A stretch of DNA of 64,000 nucleotides from Legionellales bacterium (GCA_002709565.1 PAPY01000007.1:124001-188000), one strand, 5' to 3'; numbered from the stretch's first letter, positions 35,698 through 43,540 are shown. Notes: generated by a model not told the origin, from the letters alone. Numbers and translations: made by a program.

Positions 35698-37155
35698 ATG
35701 AACATAATCGGGCGTAAAAAGGAAGTCGAGCAGCTGCAACAACTGTATGAGTCAGATTCTGCAGAATTTTTGGCACTCTATGGTCGACGACGCGTGGGCA
35801 AAACCTACCTAATTTGGCAGTACTTTCAGAATAAAAAGGGCTGTCTATTCTTTGATGTCACAGGTCTAAAAGACGGAAATATGGCCACTCAAATTGCCAA
35901 TGTTATGGATCGCATTGGCAAGATTTTTTATAACGGATTAAAGCTGCAACACGAAAAAAACTGGCGTGATGTATTTGAGCGGATTAATGATGCGATAGAA
36001 AACCAAACCAGCGTGGAGAGGATAGTGATGTTTTTCGATGAGTTGCCTTGGATGGCAACTCCTCGCTCAAAATTACTCGAAACCCTGGATTACTATTGGA
36101 ATCAATACTGGTCGCGAAACCCTAAAATCAAATTAATTATTTGTGGCTCTTCAGCCTCCTGGATAATCAATAAAATCATTAATAGTAAAGGCGGTCTACA
36201 TAATCGCGTCACCGAACAAATGTTATTAAAACCATATGATTTGTCAAACACTAAAAAGTTCTTACAAGCGCGTGATCTTAATCTCAGCGATAAACAGATT
36301 CTTTTGCTTTATATGGTTACAGGAGGGATCCCATTTTATTTGGCTAAAATAAAATGGAAAACATCAGCGATGCAAATCATCCAAAAACTCTGCTTCAGTG
36401 AGGATGCGTTTTTTCTGGGCGAATTTGATAACTTATTTTCGTCCCTCTTTAAAGATCATGGTGACCATATAAAAATAGTCAAAATACTCGCCCAAAATCG
36501 CTACGGTATCATGAAGAATAAACTGCTTAAACAGATTGGCGCGACTGGCGGCAATAGCGCAAAACGATTAAATGAGTTAGAAGATGCGGGCTTCATCATG
36601 AGCTTTAAGCCACTCTATCATCGTCGACGCGGTATTTATTATCGTTTAGTTGATGAGTATACCTACTTTTATCTAAGGTGGATTGAGCCTATCAAATCAA
36701 AGTTACAAGCTGGCGCGTTTGACAAAAATGACTGGCAGGCAGTGCAATTGACGCCTGAATGGCATAGTTGGTTAGGCTATGCTTTTGAGTCGGTATGTTA
36801 TAAACATATTGCTCAAATTAAACAAAAACTTGATTTACCACCCATGAGTTTAGCCAGTACGTGGAACTATTCCCCTCAACAATCAAGTAATACCCAGGGA
36901 GCACAAATAGATTTGCTCTTCGATAGACGCGATGATGCCATCACCGTTTGTGAGATCAAATATAGCGATAAACCATATACCATAACAAAGAGCTATGCTG
37001 ACGTATTAAATCAAAAGCTAACTGTCTTCAAAGAACAAACACGCTCTAAGAAACAGCTACTAATTGCATTTATTGCGGCAGAGGGATTAACGAATAATCA
37101 GTATAAGCAAACCCTAGTTAGTAGCATCGTTACCCTTGAAGATCTATTTGAATAA
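35698..37155 (+). CDS. ATPase_2/DUF234 family ATPase with PD-(D/E)XK-like C-terminus
   Basis: A 485-residue protein. Walker A is YGRRRVGKTY (28-37) and Walker B VMFFDELPW (110-118); the middle carries a winged-helix segment (GATGGNSAKRLNELEDAGFI). The C-terminal DUF234 part begins near GYAFESVCYKHI and includes QIDLLFDR followed by VCEIKYS, the spaced D and ExK of a nuclease-type fold. Such genes are common in archaea and scattered in bacteria, and behave as accessory genes of unknown role. It is framed by the palindromic elements A/B and C. No Shine-Dalgarno is seen before the ATG. Confidence 0.85.
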   Translation: MNIIGRKKEVEQLQQLYESDSAEFLALYGRRRVGKTYLIWQYFQNKKGCLFFDVTGLKDGNMATQIANVMDRIGKIFYNGLKLQHEKNWRDVFERINDAIENQTSVERIVMFFDELPWMATPRSKLLETLDYYWNQYWSRNPKIKLIICGSSASWIINKIINSKGGLHNRVTEQMLLKPYDLSNTKKFLQARDLNLSDKQILLLYMVTGGIPFYLAKIKWKTSAMQIIQKLCFSEDAFFLGEFDNLFSSLFKDHGDHIKIVKILAQNRYGIMKNKLLKQIGATGGNSAKRLNELEDAGFIMSFKPLYHRRRGIYYRLVDEYTYFYLRWIEPIKSKLQAGAFDKNDWQAVQLTPEWHSWLGYAFESVCYKHIAQIKQKLDLPPMSLASTWNYSPQQSSNTQGAQIDLLFDRRDDAITVCEIKYSDKPYTITKSYADVLNQKLTVFKEQTRSKKQLLIAFIAAEGLTNNQYKQTLVSSIVTLEDLFE

Positions 37156-37197
37156 GGTTACAGAAAGTTAGCCTCGTAACAGGTACATTTCTGACCT

Positions 37198-37246
37198 TGT
37201 GTTATAGCGCCGGTTATAAGTAGTCTATCGCCGGCGCTATAACACA
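37198..37246. repeat. 49-bp palindromic element, copy C
   Basis: Identical to copy A (35565-35613). It starts 42 nt after the ATPase stop. Copies A/B and C bracket the gene, as would the ends or insertion scars of a small mobile unit; they could also be transcription terminators. Confidence 0.9.
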
Positions 37247-37300
37247 AAAGCAAAAATAAAGGTATTTAACCGCCGATTATTGGGGGCGGGTGATGCTGCA

Positions 37301-38206
37301 CTAACTCATCATCACTGATTTACTCATGCATTGATTAGATTTAGCTAATTCAGCAAAAACAATCTCAGTGGTTTGGGCAATAATATCATCGCGATTCTTA
37401 GCATCACTGTCAGTTTGATTCGTATAAATGGAAATTACAATAGGCTTACAGAATGGCGACCAAGCGAGTGCAATATCGTTAGCAACACCGTAATCACCTG
37501 AACCAGTTTTGTCAGCAACAGTCCAGCCGATAGGCACACCCGCACGTATGCGTTGATTACCGGTGGTATTGTTGGTTAACCAGGTCGTTAGCTTTTGTTT
37601 ATTTTCAGGGGACAAGACATCGTCTAAAGTTAATTTCTGTAAACTTATCGCCATGTCCTTTGGTGTTGACGTGTCACTGGTATCATAAGGATTAGAATTA
37701 AGATTCACTTCGTAATTTGTCACGTTAAAGGATGCATTACCGATAGCGTTAGCAAAACGCGTAATAGCTTCGGGGCCGCCTAAATTTTCCATAATGAGAT
37801 TAACCGCACCATTATCGCTATAACTGACAGCAGCCTCGGCGAGTTCTTCCAGCGTCATGCCGTCTTTGACATGCTGCTTGGTAATAGGTGTCCAGCCAAC
37901 TAAGTCTTTTTGTGAATAAGTAATGCGTTCATTCAGTAAGTCATCATCGGTCTTGGCTTGGTACAAGAGCGCACCGGCAGCGATGGTTTTAAAGGTGCTC
38001 TGGAATGGAAAGCGCTCATCCGCACGGTGCGCAATGATATTGCCATTATTGGTATCAATAGCATAAACGCCAATTTTGCCATTAAAACTGTGCTCAAGCC
38101 CAGCTAACTTTTCATCTGCTGCAGTGGGTGATGGTTTAGCGACGGCAATGGTTGCAATGCTGAGAAGTGATGTCATTAAGAAGATAGGAAAACATTTAAA
38201 AAACAT
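37301..38206 (-). CDS. Class A beta-lactamase
   Basis: A periplasmic serine hydrolase of 301 residues counted from MFFKCF, with signal peptide ending TIAVA near residue 23. All active-site motifs are intact: STFK (Ser70), SDN (130-132), the omega-loop Glu in YEVNLN (Glu166) and KTGSG (233-237). From this start the numbering falls almost on the Ambler scheme. There is no cysteine before the catalytic serine, so the class A carbapenemase disulfide is absent. A longer upstream frame exists but lacks support. It lies 107 nt downstream of a LuxR-type gene on the same strand. Spectrum cannot be told from sequence. Confidence 0.93.
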   Translation of the reverse strand: MFFKCFPIFLMTSLLSIATIAVAKPSPTAADEKLAGLEHSFNGKIGVYAIDTNNGNIIAHRADERFPFQSTFKTIAAGALLYQAKTDDDLLNERITYSQKDLVGWTPITKQHVKDGMTLEELAEAAVSYSDNGAVNLIMENLGGPEAITRFANAIGNASFNVTNYEVNLNSNPYDTSDTSTPKDMAISLQKLTLDDVLSPENKQKLTTWLTNNTTGNQRIRAGVPIGWTVADKTGSGDYGVANDIALAWSPFCKPIVISIYTNQTDSDAKNRDDIIAQTTEIVFAELAKSNQCMSKSVMMS

Positions 38207-38312
38207 AAGCTGGTCTCGCGGTAGAATTCCAGAGGAAGTATACATGATCGATGCTAACGCGCAATACGTCAATGTGTATGATAGTCAGTGCTGATGATGA
38301 ATTGTTTATGGC

Positions 38313-38909
38313 TTAGTTAATTGTATCTGTCACATTAGTCAGATAGCCTTCCTGGATAGCTTTGCTGACTAGTGCTGCTTTATTTCCAACATTGAACTTA
38401 AGCTTTAAACTCGCAAGGTATTTTTCCGTGGTGCGATGTGACAAACAAAGAACATCGCCAATTTCGCGGCAAGTTTTTCCTTGCAAAAACAGCTGCAAAC
38501 ATTGCTGTTCGCGCTGGCTTAATTGTCGTTGTTTGAGCGTTGGAAATGTGACTTCTTCTAGTGGTGTGGCTTGAGCAAAAATGCCTTGATGAACACCACT
38601 CCCATCACTAAAGCGATGCTTGCTCACTAAGAACGGAATCATTTCTGATTGATGAGAGAAGCGCGCATATTCAATGCCTTGGAATCCACCTTGGTGAAGC
38701 GCTATTTGGTCATCATGAACTGCTTGCTCCGCAAACTCAGCCCAGGCCAGACTCTCGTCCCGTGCACCAATAATTTGCTTAGAAGTTTGATACCCCAAAA
38801 GTCGGGCAAACTGGGGGCTGATACCTAGATATTCTGAATCAGTGTCTTTCCACAGATAGAAGCCATCCAGAGATTGTAGTGAATTTTCAATGAGTTGTAG
38901 TGTTAACAT
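38313..38909 (-). CDS. LuxR-family regulator with PAS-like N-terminus
   Basis: A 198-residue protein; GAGGA placed 7 nt before the ATG at 38909 favours this start over 38915. The first 110 residues look like a PAS sensor (FYLWKDTDSEYLGISPQFARLLGY). The C-terminal 65 residues are a LuxR helix-turn-helix (LSQREQQCLQLFLQGKTCREIG, then LSHRTTEKYLASLKLKF). It is upstream of and co-oriented with the beta-lactamase gene. LuxR control of bla genes is not the usual arrangement, so a regulatory link is only possible. Confidence 0.88.
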   Translation of the reverse strand: MLTLQLIENSLQSLDGFYLWKDTDSEYLGISPQFARLLGYQTSKQIIGARDESLAWAEFAEQAVHDDQIALHQGGFQGIEYARFSHQSEMIPFLVSKHRFSDGSGVHQGIFAQATPLEEVTFPTLKQRQLSQREQQCLQLFLQGKTCREIGDVLCLSHRTTEKYLASLKLKFNVGNKAALVSKAIQEGYLTNVTDTIN

Positions 38910-38937
38910 AGCCATTCCTCAAGGCAACGAAAGGCAG

Positions 38938-38966
38938 ATTGTACCAAAAGTGAACAGACAGATCAA
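38938..38966 (-). promoter_or_regulatory. Predicted promoter of the LuxR-type gene
   Basis: On the minus strand: TTGATC, 17-bp spacer, TACAAT preceded by TGG (extended -10), ending 28 nt before the start codon. Confidence 0.65.
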
Positions 38967-39095
38967 ATCGTTTAAGTTAACCAGAAAGGCCGGATTTCGG
39001 ATGGTTTTATAGTTACACTCATTTTAGCTGGGTAAAATAATTGAAAGTGTAACATTAATATATTCAAGGGGTTATCTTTTCTTTAAAATTAGCTC

Positions 39096-39122
39096 TTGAC
39101 ACATTGTCGCTTATAGGCGACA
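39096..39122 (+). promoter_or_regulatory. TTGACA box plus palindromic operator of the toxin-antitoxin pair
   Basis: TTGACA (39096-39101) is followed by the palindrome TGTCGC-N6-GCGACA (39105-39122), ending 7 nt before the toxin start. The palindrome is a fitting site for the HTH antitoxin in autoregulation. A clear -10 at 17 nt is lacking. Confidence 0.6.
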
Positions 39123-39129
39123 GTTAACT

Positions 39130-39477
39130 ATGAAAACAAAAAATATTCGTTACTACAGGACCCTATGTGGGAAGGAACCATTCTCAGACTGGTTAAGAGG
39201 GCTAAGAGATCTTACAACCAGAGCGAGGGTTTTGCGGAGACTAGACAGGGTAGCGTTAGGGCATTATGGGGACTATAAAGCGCTAGGTGATGGGGTCTAT
39301 GAGTTAAGATTAGCATTTGGACCTGGTTATCGAGTATATTTTTGTGAATATGATAATGTGACAGTTATTTTGCTGATAGCAGGGGACAAGTCCAGGCAAT
39401 CAAAGGACATTGCATTGGCGAAACAATACTGTCGAGAACTAAGGGGAAACAATCATGAGCAAGCGATCAATGATTAA
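39130..39477 (+). CDS. RelE/ParE-like (phage Gp49-type) toxin
   Basis: A 115-residue addiction-module killer protein. The family pattern is visible: basic N-terminal helices (FSDWLRGLRDLTTRARVLRRLDR), GDYKALGDGVYELRLAFGPGYRVYF and a final LLIAGDKSRQSKDIALAK. Members cleave mRNA on the ribosome or inhibit related targets. Gene order is toxin first. It overlaps the antitoxin gene by 23 nt. Confidence 0.9.
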   Translation: MKTKNIRYYRTLCGKEPFSDWLRGLRDLTTRARVLRRLDRVALGHYGDYKALGDGVYELRLAFGPGYRVYFCEYDNVTVILLIAGDKSRQSKDIALAKQYCRELRGNNHEQAIND

Positions 39478-39796
39478 TAAAACAAGTAGTGTGCATGATT
39501 TACAAATTGAATTATTGCAAGATCAACAAACGGCAGCGGCATACCTCAAAGTTGCGCTTGATGAATATCAAGAAGATGGTAATACAGAAGTGTTTTTGCT
39601 AGCATTGCGCAATGTTGCTGAAGCAAGAGGTGGTATTGGAAAGCTTGCGCAAAAAACGCATTTAAATCGCCAAAGTCTATATCAAACATTATCAAGCAGA
39701 GGAAATCCTCGGCTTGATACATTAGGAAAGGTTTTGTTGGCCCTAGGATTTCATTTGTCAATCGAGGCGATTAATGATACATATGAAGCAGCATAG
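39455..39796 (+). CDS. HTH-type addiction-module antidote
   Basis: A 113-residue antitoxin. AAGGGGAAAC places the ribosome site before the ATG at 39455, inside the toxin gene. Residues 45-108 form the helix-turn-helix (ALRNVAEARGGIGKLAQKTHLNRQSLYQTLSS, then LDTLGKVLLALGFHLSI) typical of the partner of Gp49-type toxins. It should neutralise the toxin and repress the operon through the upstream palindrome. Confidence 0.9.
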   Translation: MSKRSMINKTSSVHDLQIELLQDQQTAAAYLKVALDEYQEDGNTEVFLLALRNVAEARGGIGKLAQKTHLNRQSLYQTLSSRGNPRLDTLGKVLLALGFHLSIEAINDTYEAA

Positions 39797-39828
39797 AAAA
39801 GTAGTTTTGAATTTTTAATCGCAGTAAT

Positions 39829-39915
39829 ATGATTGACCACATCACCATCAATGTCAGTAATTACACTGACTCTAAGCTTTTTTACCAAACGTTACTGTTA
39901 CCGCTAGGGTATCTA
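39829..39915 (+). pseudogene. N-terminal fragment of a VOC/glyoxalase-family gene
   Basis: The frame starts MIDHITINVSNYTDSKLFYQ and continues LLLPLGY, the usual first strand and helix of small VOC dioxygenase-like proteins. Family resemblance stops around 39910, where the 3' end of the convergent 542-codon gene begins. The rest of the domain is found 1.8 kb downstream (41736-41948). Middle residues (about 35) are missing. Confidence 0.8.
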
Positions 39916-41541
39916 ATGAATATAGCCGTAACTCACGCCGAGAATGGCACCTCCGTTCAGGCCTGTAGCAAGGCCAGCACCGACGCCAGCAACCAAGCAT
40001 GCTGCTATGGTGATCGGTATTGTTACCGGTGCGGTCAACCAGTAAAGCAAAGCTGCAACGGCGCCAACAATAAGACCACTAACAAGTCCGGCACTAGAAC
40101 CAAAAACCGCACCAAAGAAACCATATTTTGCAATATTCCATACTGTCGAAGATGTGGCGCTCTCAGAGGATGCTACTTCACTGGTTGAATTGCTATTTTC
40201 ATATTTAGTTATACATGATACTTTATTTGTTTTTCGGTCACTATAGGTGTTTAGTCTTTCTTCATAAAACTTTCTTCGGTAAAAACAACATATCTTATCC
40301 CAGCCATCATTGCGACGTTTAGAAAATTCAGAGTCGATCTCAGTTTGCTGCTGATAATAGATAGCATAATTAGGTGGCGGTGCGGTCATTTCTACTGATG
40401 GTGGTTGCACTTTATAACCTGGAAGTAATCCAAGTACATACTCGGCTGGCCCTAGCACTTCATGGAGAGAATGGAACCCACCCGCAACCAGATATGCTGC
40501 GACAGCAGCTAGATAGTGCTGTTTGTCAGCTAGTGTCTTAAAATTACAAAGTACCTCCATTTGTGATAAAAACAAGCTTGTCATTCCTGATGGTCCAGAA
40601 ACATAAACAGCGTCATTATGGCTTAAATCAGTTACGTAAGGTGACTCAAGATTTGCTTTTTGATGTTTTGCATCAGGGCACCATGAGTTGGAATGAGATG
40701 GCAAACCATCATTGAACTCTTCTTGATCAAGCAACATTATTCCCATTGTGTTTGTCCGTTTGTCTGTAACGAGTCTGCCATATCTGCCACGATTTATATG
40801 GGACTTGAATAACTTTGAATTATAGAAAAGTTCGTCAGCGATATGCTTAACGAGACGAGATGGTATTTTGTCCTTGTTTGTCTTGCATATCTCTTGGAAT
40901 TTCCCTATTGACTCCTTCTCATTATCAATGCCGATGTTTATATTACGAATGACAACTTGTGCAAATTTAAAGTGAATTAACATTATTCTAGCTAGGTCAA
41001 TATTATCAGTACTTTTCAATGCAGTTATCACATCATCAATGGTTGGTTTTTTTTTGAATGCGCCGAATGCAATTTCAGTTTCACGTTCCGTGAGTTTTAT
41101 GCAAAAACCTTCCATGATGTTCTTATGATTAACTAAGTCTTTATGATGCTCTAATGCTCTAATGATTTTTTCAGACACTGCTTTTACGGATGCGGTCATT
41201 TTTGTAGTTGGATTTGAGAATAGCTCTATTTGTAATTGTGACTCAATTCGACGTTGTAATGGTGCTGCATATCGTTCATGTTCTGTTTGTTTAAAAGTGA
41301 TACTCTTGTAGATATCTTCAAGGCTAATTAAAAAAAACTTTTCTTCTTTAGCTAATGAGTCACAGTTATAATGAAGTCCTTTTAAAAAACGCGCACCAAT
41401 AGTAAGGTCCTGCTCGTGGTTATCAATCAATCTCTTGAATTCTTCGATGGTTTTATCGATCCTAGTATCATCATGCTTTCCAGAGAGATCACGCAGATAG
41501 CAGATAGTAAATAGATATATGTCGGTCTTTGATGTGAACAT
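39913..41541 (-). CDS. Effector-like protein of unknown function lying inside a split VOC gene
   Basis: A 542-residue protein, Lys/Ile/Asn-rich with AT-rich codons unlike its neighbours. The N-terminal 300 residues are helical. The central segment VSGPSGMTSLFLSQMEVLCNF, then KQHYLAAVAAYLVAGGFHSLHEVLGPAEY (about 325-395), is the most conserved-looking part and recalls unnamed Legionella-type proteins. The C-terminal 75 residues hold two to three glycine-rich membrane helices. No signal peptide. It sits exactly where the VOC gene is interrupted, so it was probably acquired there. Function unknown. Confidence 0.7.
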   Translation of the reverse strand: MFTSKTDIYLFTICYLRDLSGKHDDTRIDKTIEEFKRLIDNHEQDLTIGARFLKGLHYNCDSLAKEEKFFLISLEDIYKSITFKQTEHERYAAPLQRRIESQLQIELFSNPTTKMTASVKAVSEKIIRALEHHKDLVNHKNIMEGFCIKLTERETEIAFGAFKKKPTIDDVITALKSTDNIDLARIMLIHFKFAQVVIRNINIGIDNEKESIGKFQEICKTNKDKIPSRLVKHIADELFYNSKLFKSHINRGRYGRLVTDKRTNTMGIMLLDQEEFNDGLPSHSNSWCPDAKHQKANLESPYVTDLSHNDAVYVSGPSGMTSLFLSQMEVLCNFKTLADKQHYLAAVAAYLVAGGFHSLHEVLGPAEYVLGLLPGYKVQPPSVEMTAPPPNYAIYYQQQTEIDSEFSKRRNDGWDKICCFYRRKFYEERLNTYSDRKTNKVSCITKYENSNSTSEVASSESATSSTVWNIAKYGFFGAVFGSSAGLVSGLIVGAVAALLYWLTAPVTIPITIAACLVAGVGAGLATGLNGGAILGVSYGYIH

Positions 41542-41735
41542 GAGTATTTATCATAATTATTAGTTAGTGCTATGATAGTTGATGCTTATTAAGGTAATAT
41601 TAATTTATGATTTAATTTACAAGTGTAATAAAATCAGTCGGTTATAGCCTAGTTGTGACTTAAACTCAGGGGGTAGGGACGATAAATTATCATATTTTAA
41701 TAAAAAACGATTTTACAGCATTATAGGGACACAAC

Positions 41736-41948
41736 CAATCAGATAAACAACCTTCATCAATTCATATTGCACTTCGAGCAGAGACTCGGGGTGTTGTTGA
41801 TGACTTTTATCAAGCTGGTATCGAGGCAGGCGGCCAAGATAACGGTAAACCAGGATTGCGCGAACACTATCATCCTAACTACTATGGGGCATTTATTCTC
41901 GACCCAGACGGTAATAATATTGAAGCGGTTTGTTTCAACGTAGACTAA
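41736..41948 (+). pseudogene. C-terminal fragment of the same VOC/glyoxalase-family gene
   Basis: The frame reads SSIHIALRAETRGVVDDFY, then GGQDNGKPGLREHYHPNYY, then FILDPDGNNIEAVC before the stop at 41946-41948. This is the standard second half of small VOC proteins. An in-frame TAG at 41724 closes it upstream and there is no start codon or ribosome site. It pairs with the N-terminal fragment at 39829. Confidence 0.85.
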
Positions 41949-42454
41949 CTACCACGCACTCGGTGTTGATTGATAATATCTCTATGCTGTGGGAATTGTT
42001 TAAGTAAAGTCTCATTATCAGCTAATTCCCAATCGCGGTAATCAAAGCCTGGTGAGACCGTACAACCCAGTAATGAATAGCTGTCTTTGTCATCAACCGA
42101 TGCAGCAAACCATAATTCTTTAGGCACACAATAATGAAAAACTGCATTGTGTTCGGTAATCCCATTACCTAACTTAATGGTTTCTAAGAAACCGTCAGTA
42201 TTAAGAATATGTAGTGATAGCGTGCTGCCAGCATAGAAATGCCATATCTCATCAGATTTAATGCGATGCCATGAGGAGTAGTCTTCACCATCGAGTAGAT
42301 AATAAATATGGGTAGCAGCTGGCCTTGTTGAACCTTCATACTGTTTAGGAACAGTGAAATGATCCTCAGCAGCATACGTTTGTTTGAAATAACCCCCTTC
42401 TGGGTGAGGTTCGAGTTCCATGGTTTTTATTAGTTTGGATATTGTATTAGACAT
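41945..42454 (-). CDS. Cupin_5 (DUF985) family protein
   Basis: A 169-residue single-domain cupin. The start ISKLIKTMELEPHPEGGYFKQTY and the motifs SSWHRIKSDEIWHFYAG and LLGCTVSPGFDYRDWELAD are characteristic of the DUF985 group, sugar-epimerase-like cupins of uncertain activity. The 3' end overlaps the VOC fragment by 4 nt in convergent orientation. 15 nt separate it from mntA, so it may be co-transcribed with hepT-mntA. Confidence 0.88.
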   Translation of the reverse strand: MSNTISKLIKTMELEPHPEGGYFKQTYAAEDHFTVPKQYEGSTRPAATHIYYLLDGEDYSSWHRIKSDEIWHFYAGSTLSLHILNTDGFLETIKLGNGITEHNAVFHYCVPKELWFAASVDDKDSYSLLGCTVSPGFDYRDWELADNETLLKQFPQHRDIINQHRVRGS

Positions 42455-42469
42455 TGTACTTAACTTCGC

Positions 42470-42790
42470 TCACTCAAACTGTTCCAACAATACTGAGCCA
42501 GGATAAACACTTTGTAAAAAAGCATCAGATTGCATTTTTTCTCGCGTAGTGATGACCAGGTCAATTTTCTGATCACCAATAATGGTTTTTATTTCACTTA
42601 AAATATCGGCTTTATTAAAGGCTATTGTTGAGCGTATTGCATCACTTTCAACAATTAATAAAAGGTCAATATCGCCGCCTTTAGCGCTATCATCGGCACG
42701 ACTGCCAAATAATCGTAACTCTGCTGGTGGAATTACATATTTGAGGATAACATCAGAGAATGCTTTTTTTTCATCGCTGCTAATACGCAT
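42470..42790 (-). CDS. mntA: MNT-domain nucleotidyltransferase antitoxin
   Basis: A 106-residue minimal nucleotidyltransferase with the intact motif GSX9DXD (GSRADDSAKGGDID, residues 29-42). In known HepT-MntA pairs MntA adds AMP units to a tyrosine of the HEPN toxin and so disarms it. It follows hepT by 5 nt. Confidence 0.88.
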   Translation of the reverse strand: MRISSDEKKAFSDVILKYVIPPAELRLFGSRADDSAKGGDIDLLLIVESDAIRSTIAFNKADILSEIKTIIGDQKIDLVITTREKMQSDAFLQSVYPGSVLLEQFE

Positions 42791-42795
42791 CGTGT

Positions 42796-43224
42796 TTAGC
42801 TACCAATAACGGATTTGATAGATAATAACGTGGGGCATAGTGATTTGAGTTTCTGGTAGAAAGCCGTTAAATCTTCATCATTGTATTCATGAGCTGCGGC
42901 ATTGCGCAATTCACGGATCATCGCCCACTCATTTGCATCAGTAATTAGTCCGAGTTTCTCAGCTTTATTCAAATAATCACGGGTTGTGCCTTTGAAGCCT
43001 GGTTCCTCGAGGGCAATTTTAGTTCTGAGAAATTGTGTGACGAAGATATCTGATACGCGGGCAAATCGTGACGAGTAACTCTCCCACGTCTCCATGATTT
43101 CATCATCCATATCAGACAGTTGGTCAGGTAAGTTGCTAATCTTGTTATAGCTATAATCAAGATGCTCTAGAGCTTTGGAGAGTTTACGACTGGTTTCTTT
43201 TAGAAGAACTTCATAGTCTGGCAT
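42796..43224 (-). CDS. hepT: HEPN-domain RNase toxin
   Basis: A 142-residue helical protein with the HEPN RNase motif R-x4-H extended to RX4HXY (RNAAAHEY, Arg107, His112, Tyr114). The tyrosine is the residue modified by MntA in studied systems. Toxin-first order and the tight spacing with mntA support a HepT-MntA toxin-antitoxin module. It lies 96 nt from tRNA-Phe at the edge of the accessory block. Confidence 0.88.
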   Translation of the reverse strand: MPDYEVLLKETSRKLSKALEHLDYSYNKISNLPDQLSDMDDEIMETWESYSSRFARVSDIFVTQFLRTKIALEEPGFKGTTRDYLNKAEKLGLITDANEWAMIRELRNAAAHEYNDEDLTAFYQKLKSLCPTLLSIKSVIGS

Positions 43225-43293
43225 GTTGTATCCTACTGTTGCTCAGCCTCGCTTATCTCACTGATTAACATGGTAAGTATAGATGGCCTGCCG

Positions 43294-43319
43294 CCCGAAG
43301 CACCTTTAGGTGCGTAGGG
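43294..43319. repeat. CCCGAAG-hairpin-CGTAGGG element beside tRNA-Phe
   Basis: CCCGAA is followed by the perfect hairpin GCACC-TTTA-GGTGC and then GTAGGG, abutting the 3' end of the tRNA. A related element occurs at 53458-53482 with a different hairpin. Confidence 0.5.
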
Positions 43320-43395
43320 TGGTGGCCAGAGGTGGAATCGAACCACCGACACAGGGATTTTCAATCCCTTGCTCTACCGACTGAGCTATCTGGCC
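43320..43395 (-). tRNA. tRNA-Phe (GAA)
   Basis: A 76-nt tRNA on the minus strand with CCA encoded. Acceptor GGCCAGA pairs with TCTGGCC, D-arm GCTCAGTCGGTAGAGC, anticodon stem GGGAT/ATCCC with loop containing GAA, and T-arm GGTGGTTCGATTCCACC. A 21-nt copy of its 5' end lies about 140 nt upstream. Confidence 0.96.
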
Positions 43396-43486
43396 TTGTT
43401 AGTTAAATTTGATGTTGCCATCCATGGCGCGACACCTGCGCTTTTTTCACTACCGGCCCGTCCATCCATGGCCGGTCGCTCACTGG

Positions 43487-43540
43487 GGCGAAGCAGTGCT
43501 TCGCCTCTGACCAGTTCGCCCGACTGAGCTATCTGGCCTT
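43487..43540. repeat. Partial tRNA-Phe 5' copy (43520-43540) with adjoining hairpin
   Basis: Bases 43520-43540 repeat exactly 21 nt of the tRNA gene and its 5' flank (43377-43397), covering the acceptor strand and half the D-arm. Beyond that the similarity ends and a perfect GGCGAAGC/GCTTCGCC hairpin follows (43487-43505). It cannot form a tRNA. It may be a scar of recombination at the tRNA gene. Confidence 0.75.

Noticed and set aside
39916-40188. Continuation of the VOC frame into a Cys/Lys/Thr-rich 90-residue tail
   Set aside because: This part is antisense to the 3' end of the 542-codon gene and has no VOC similarity; treated as read-through of a broken gene.
43487-43540. Second tRNA-Phe gene
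   Set aside because: Only 21 nt match; no anticodon stem, T-arm or acceptor 3' strand.
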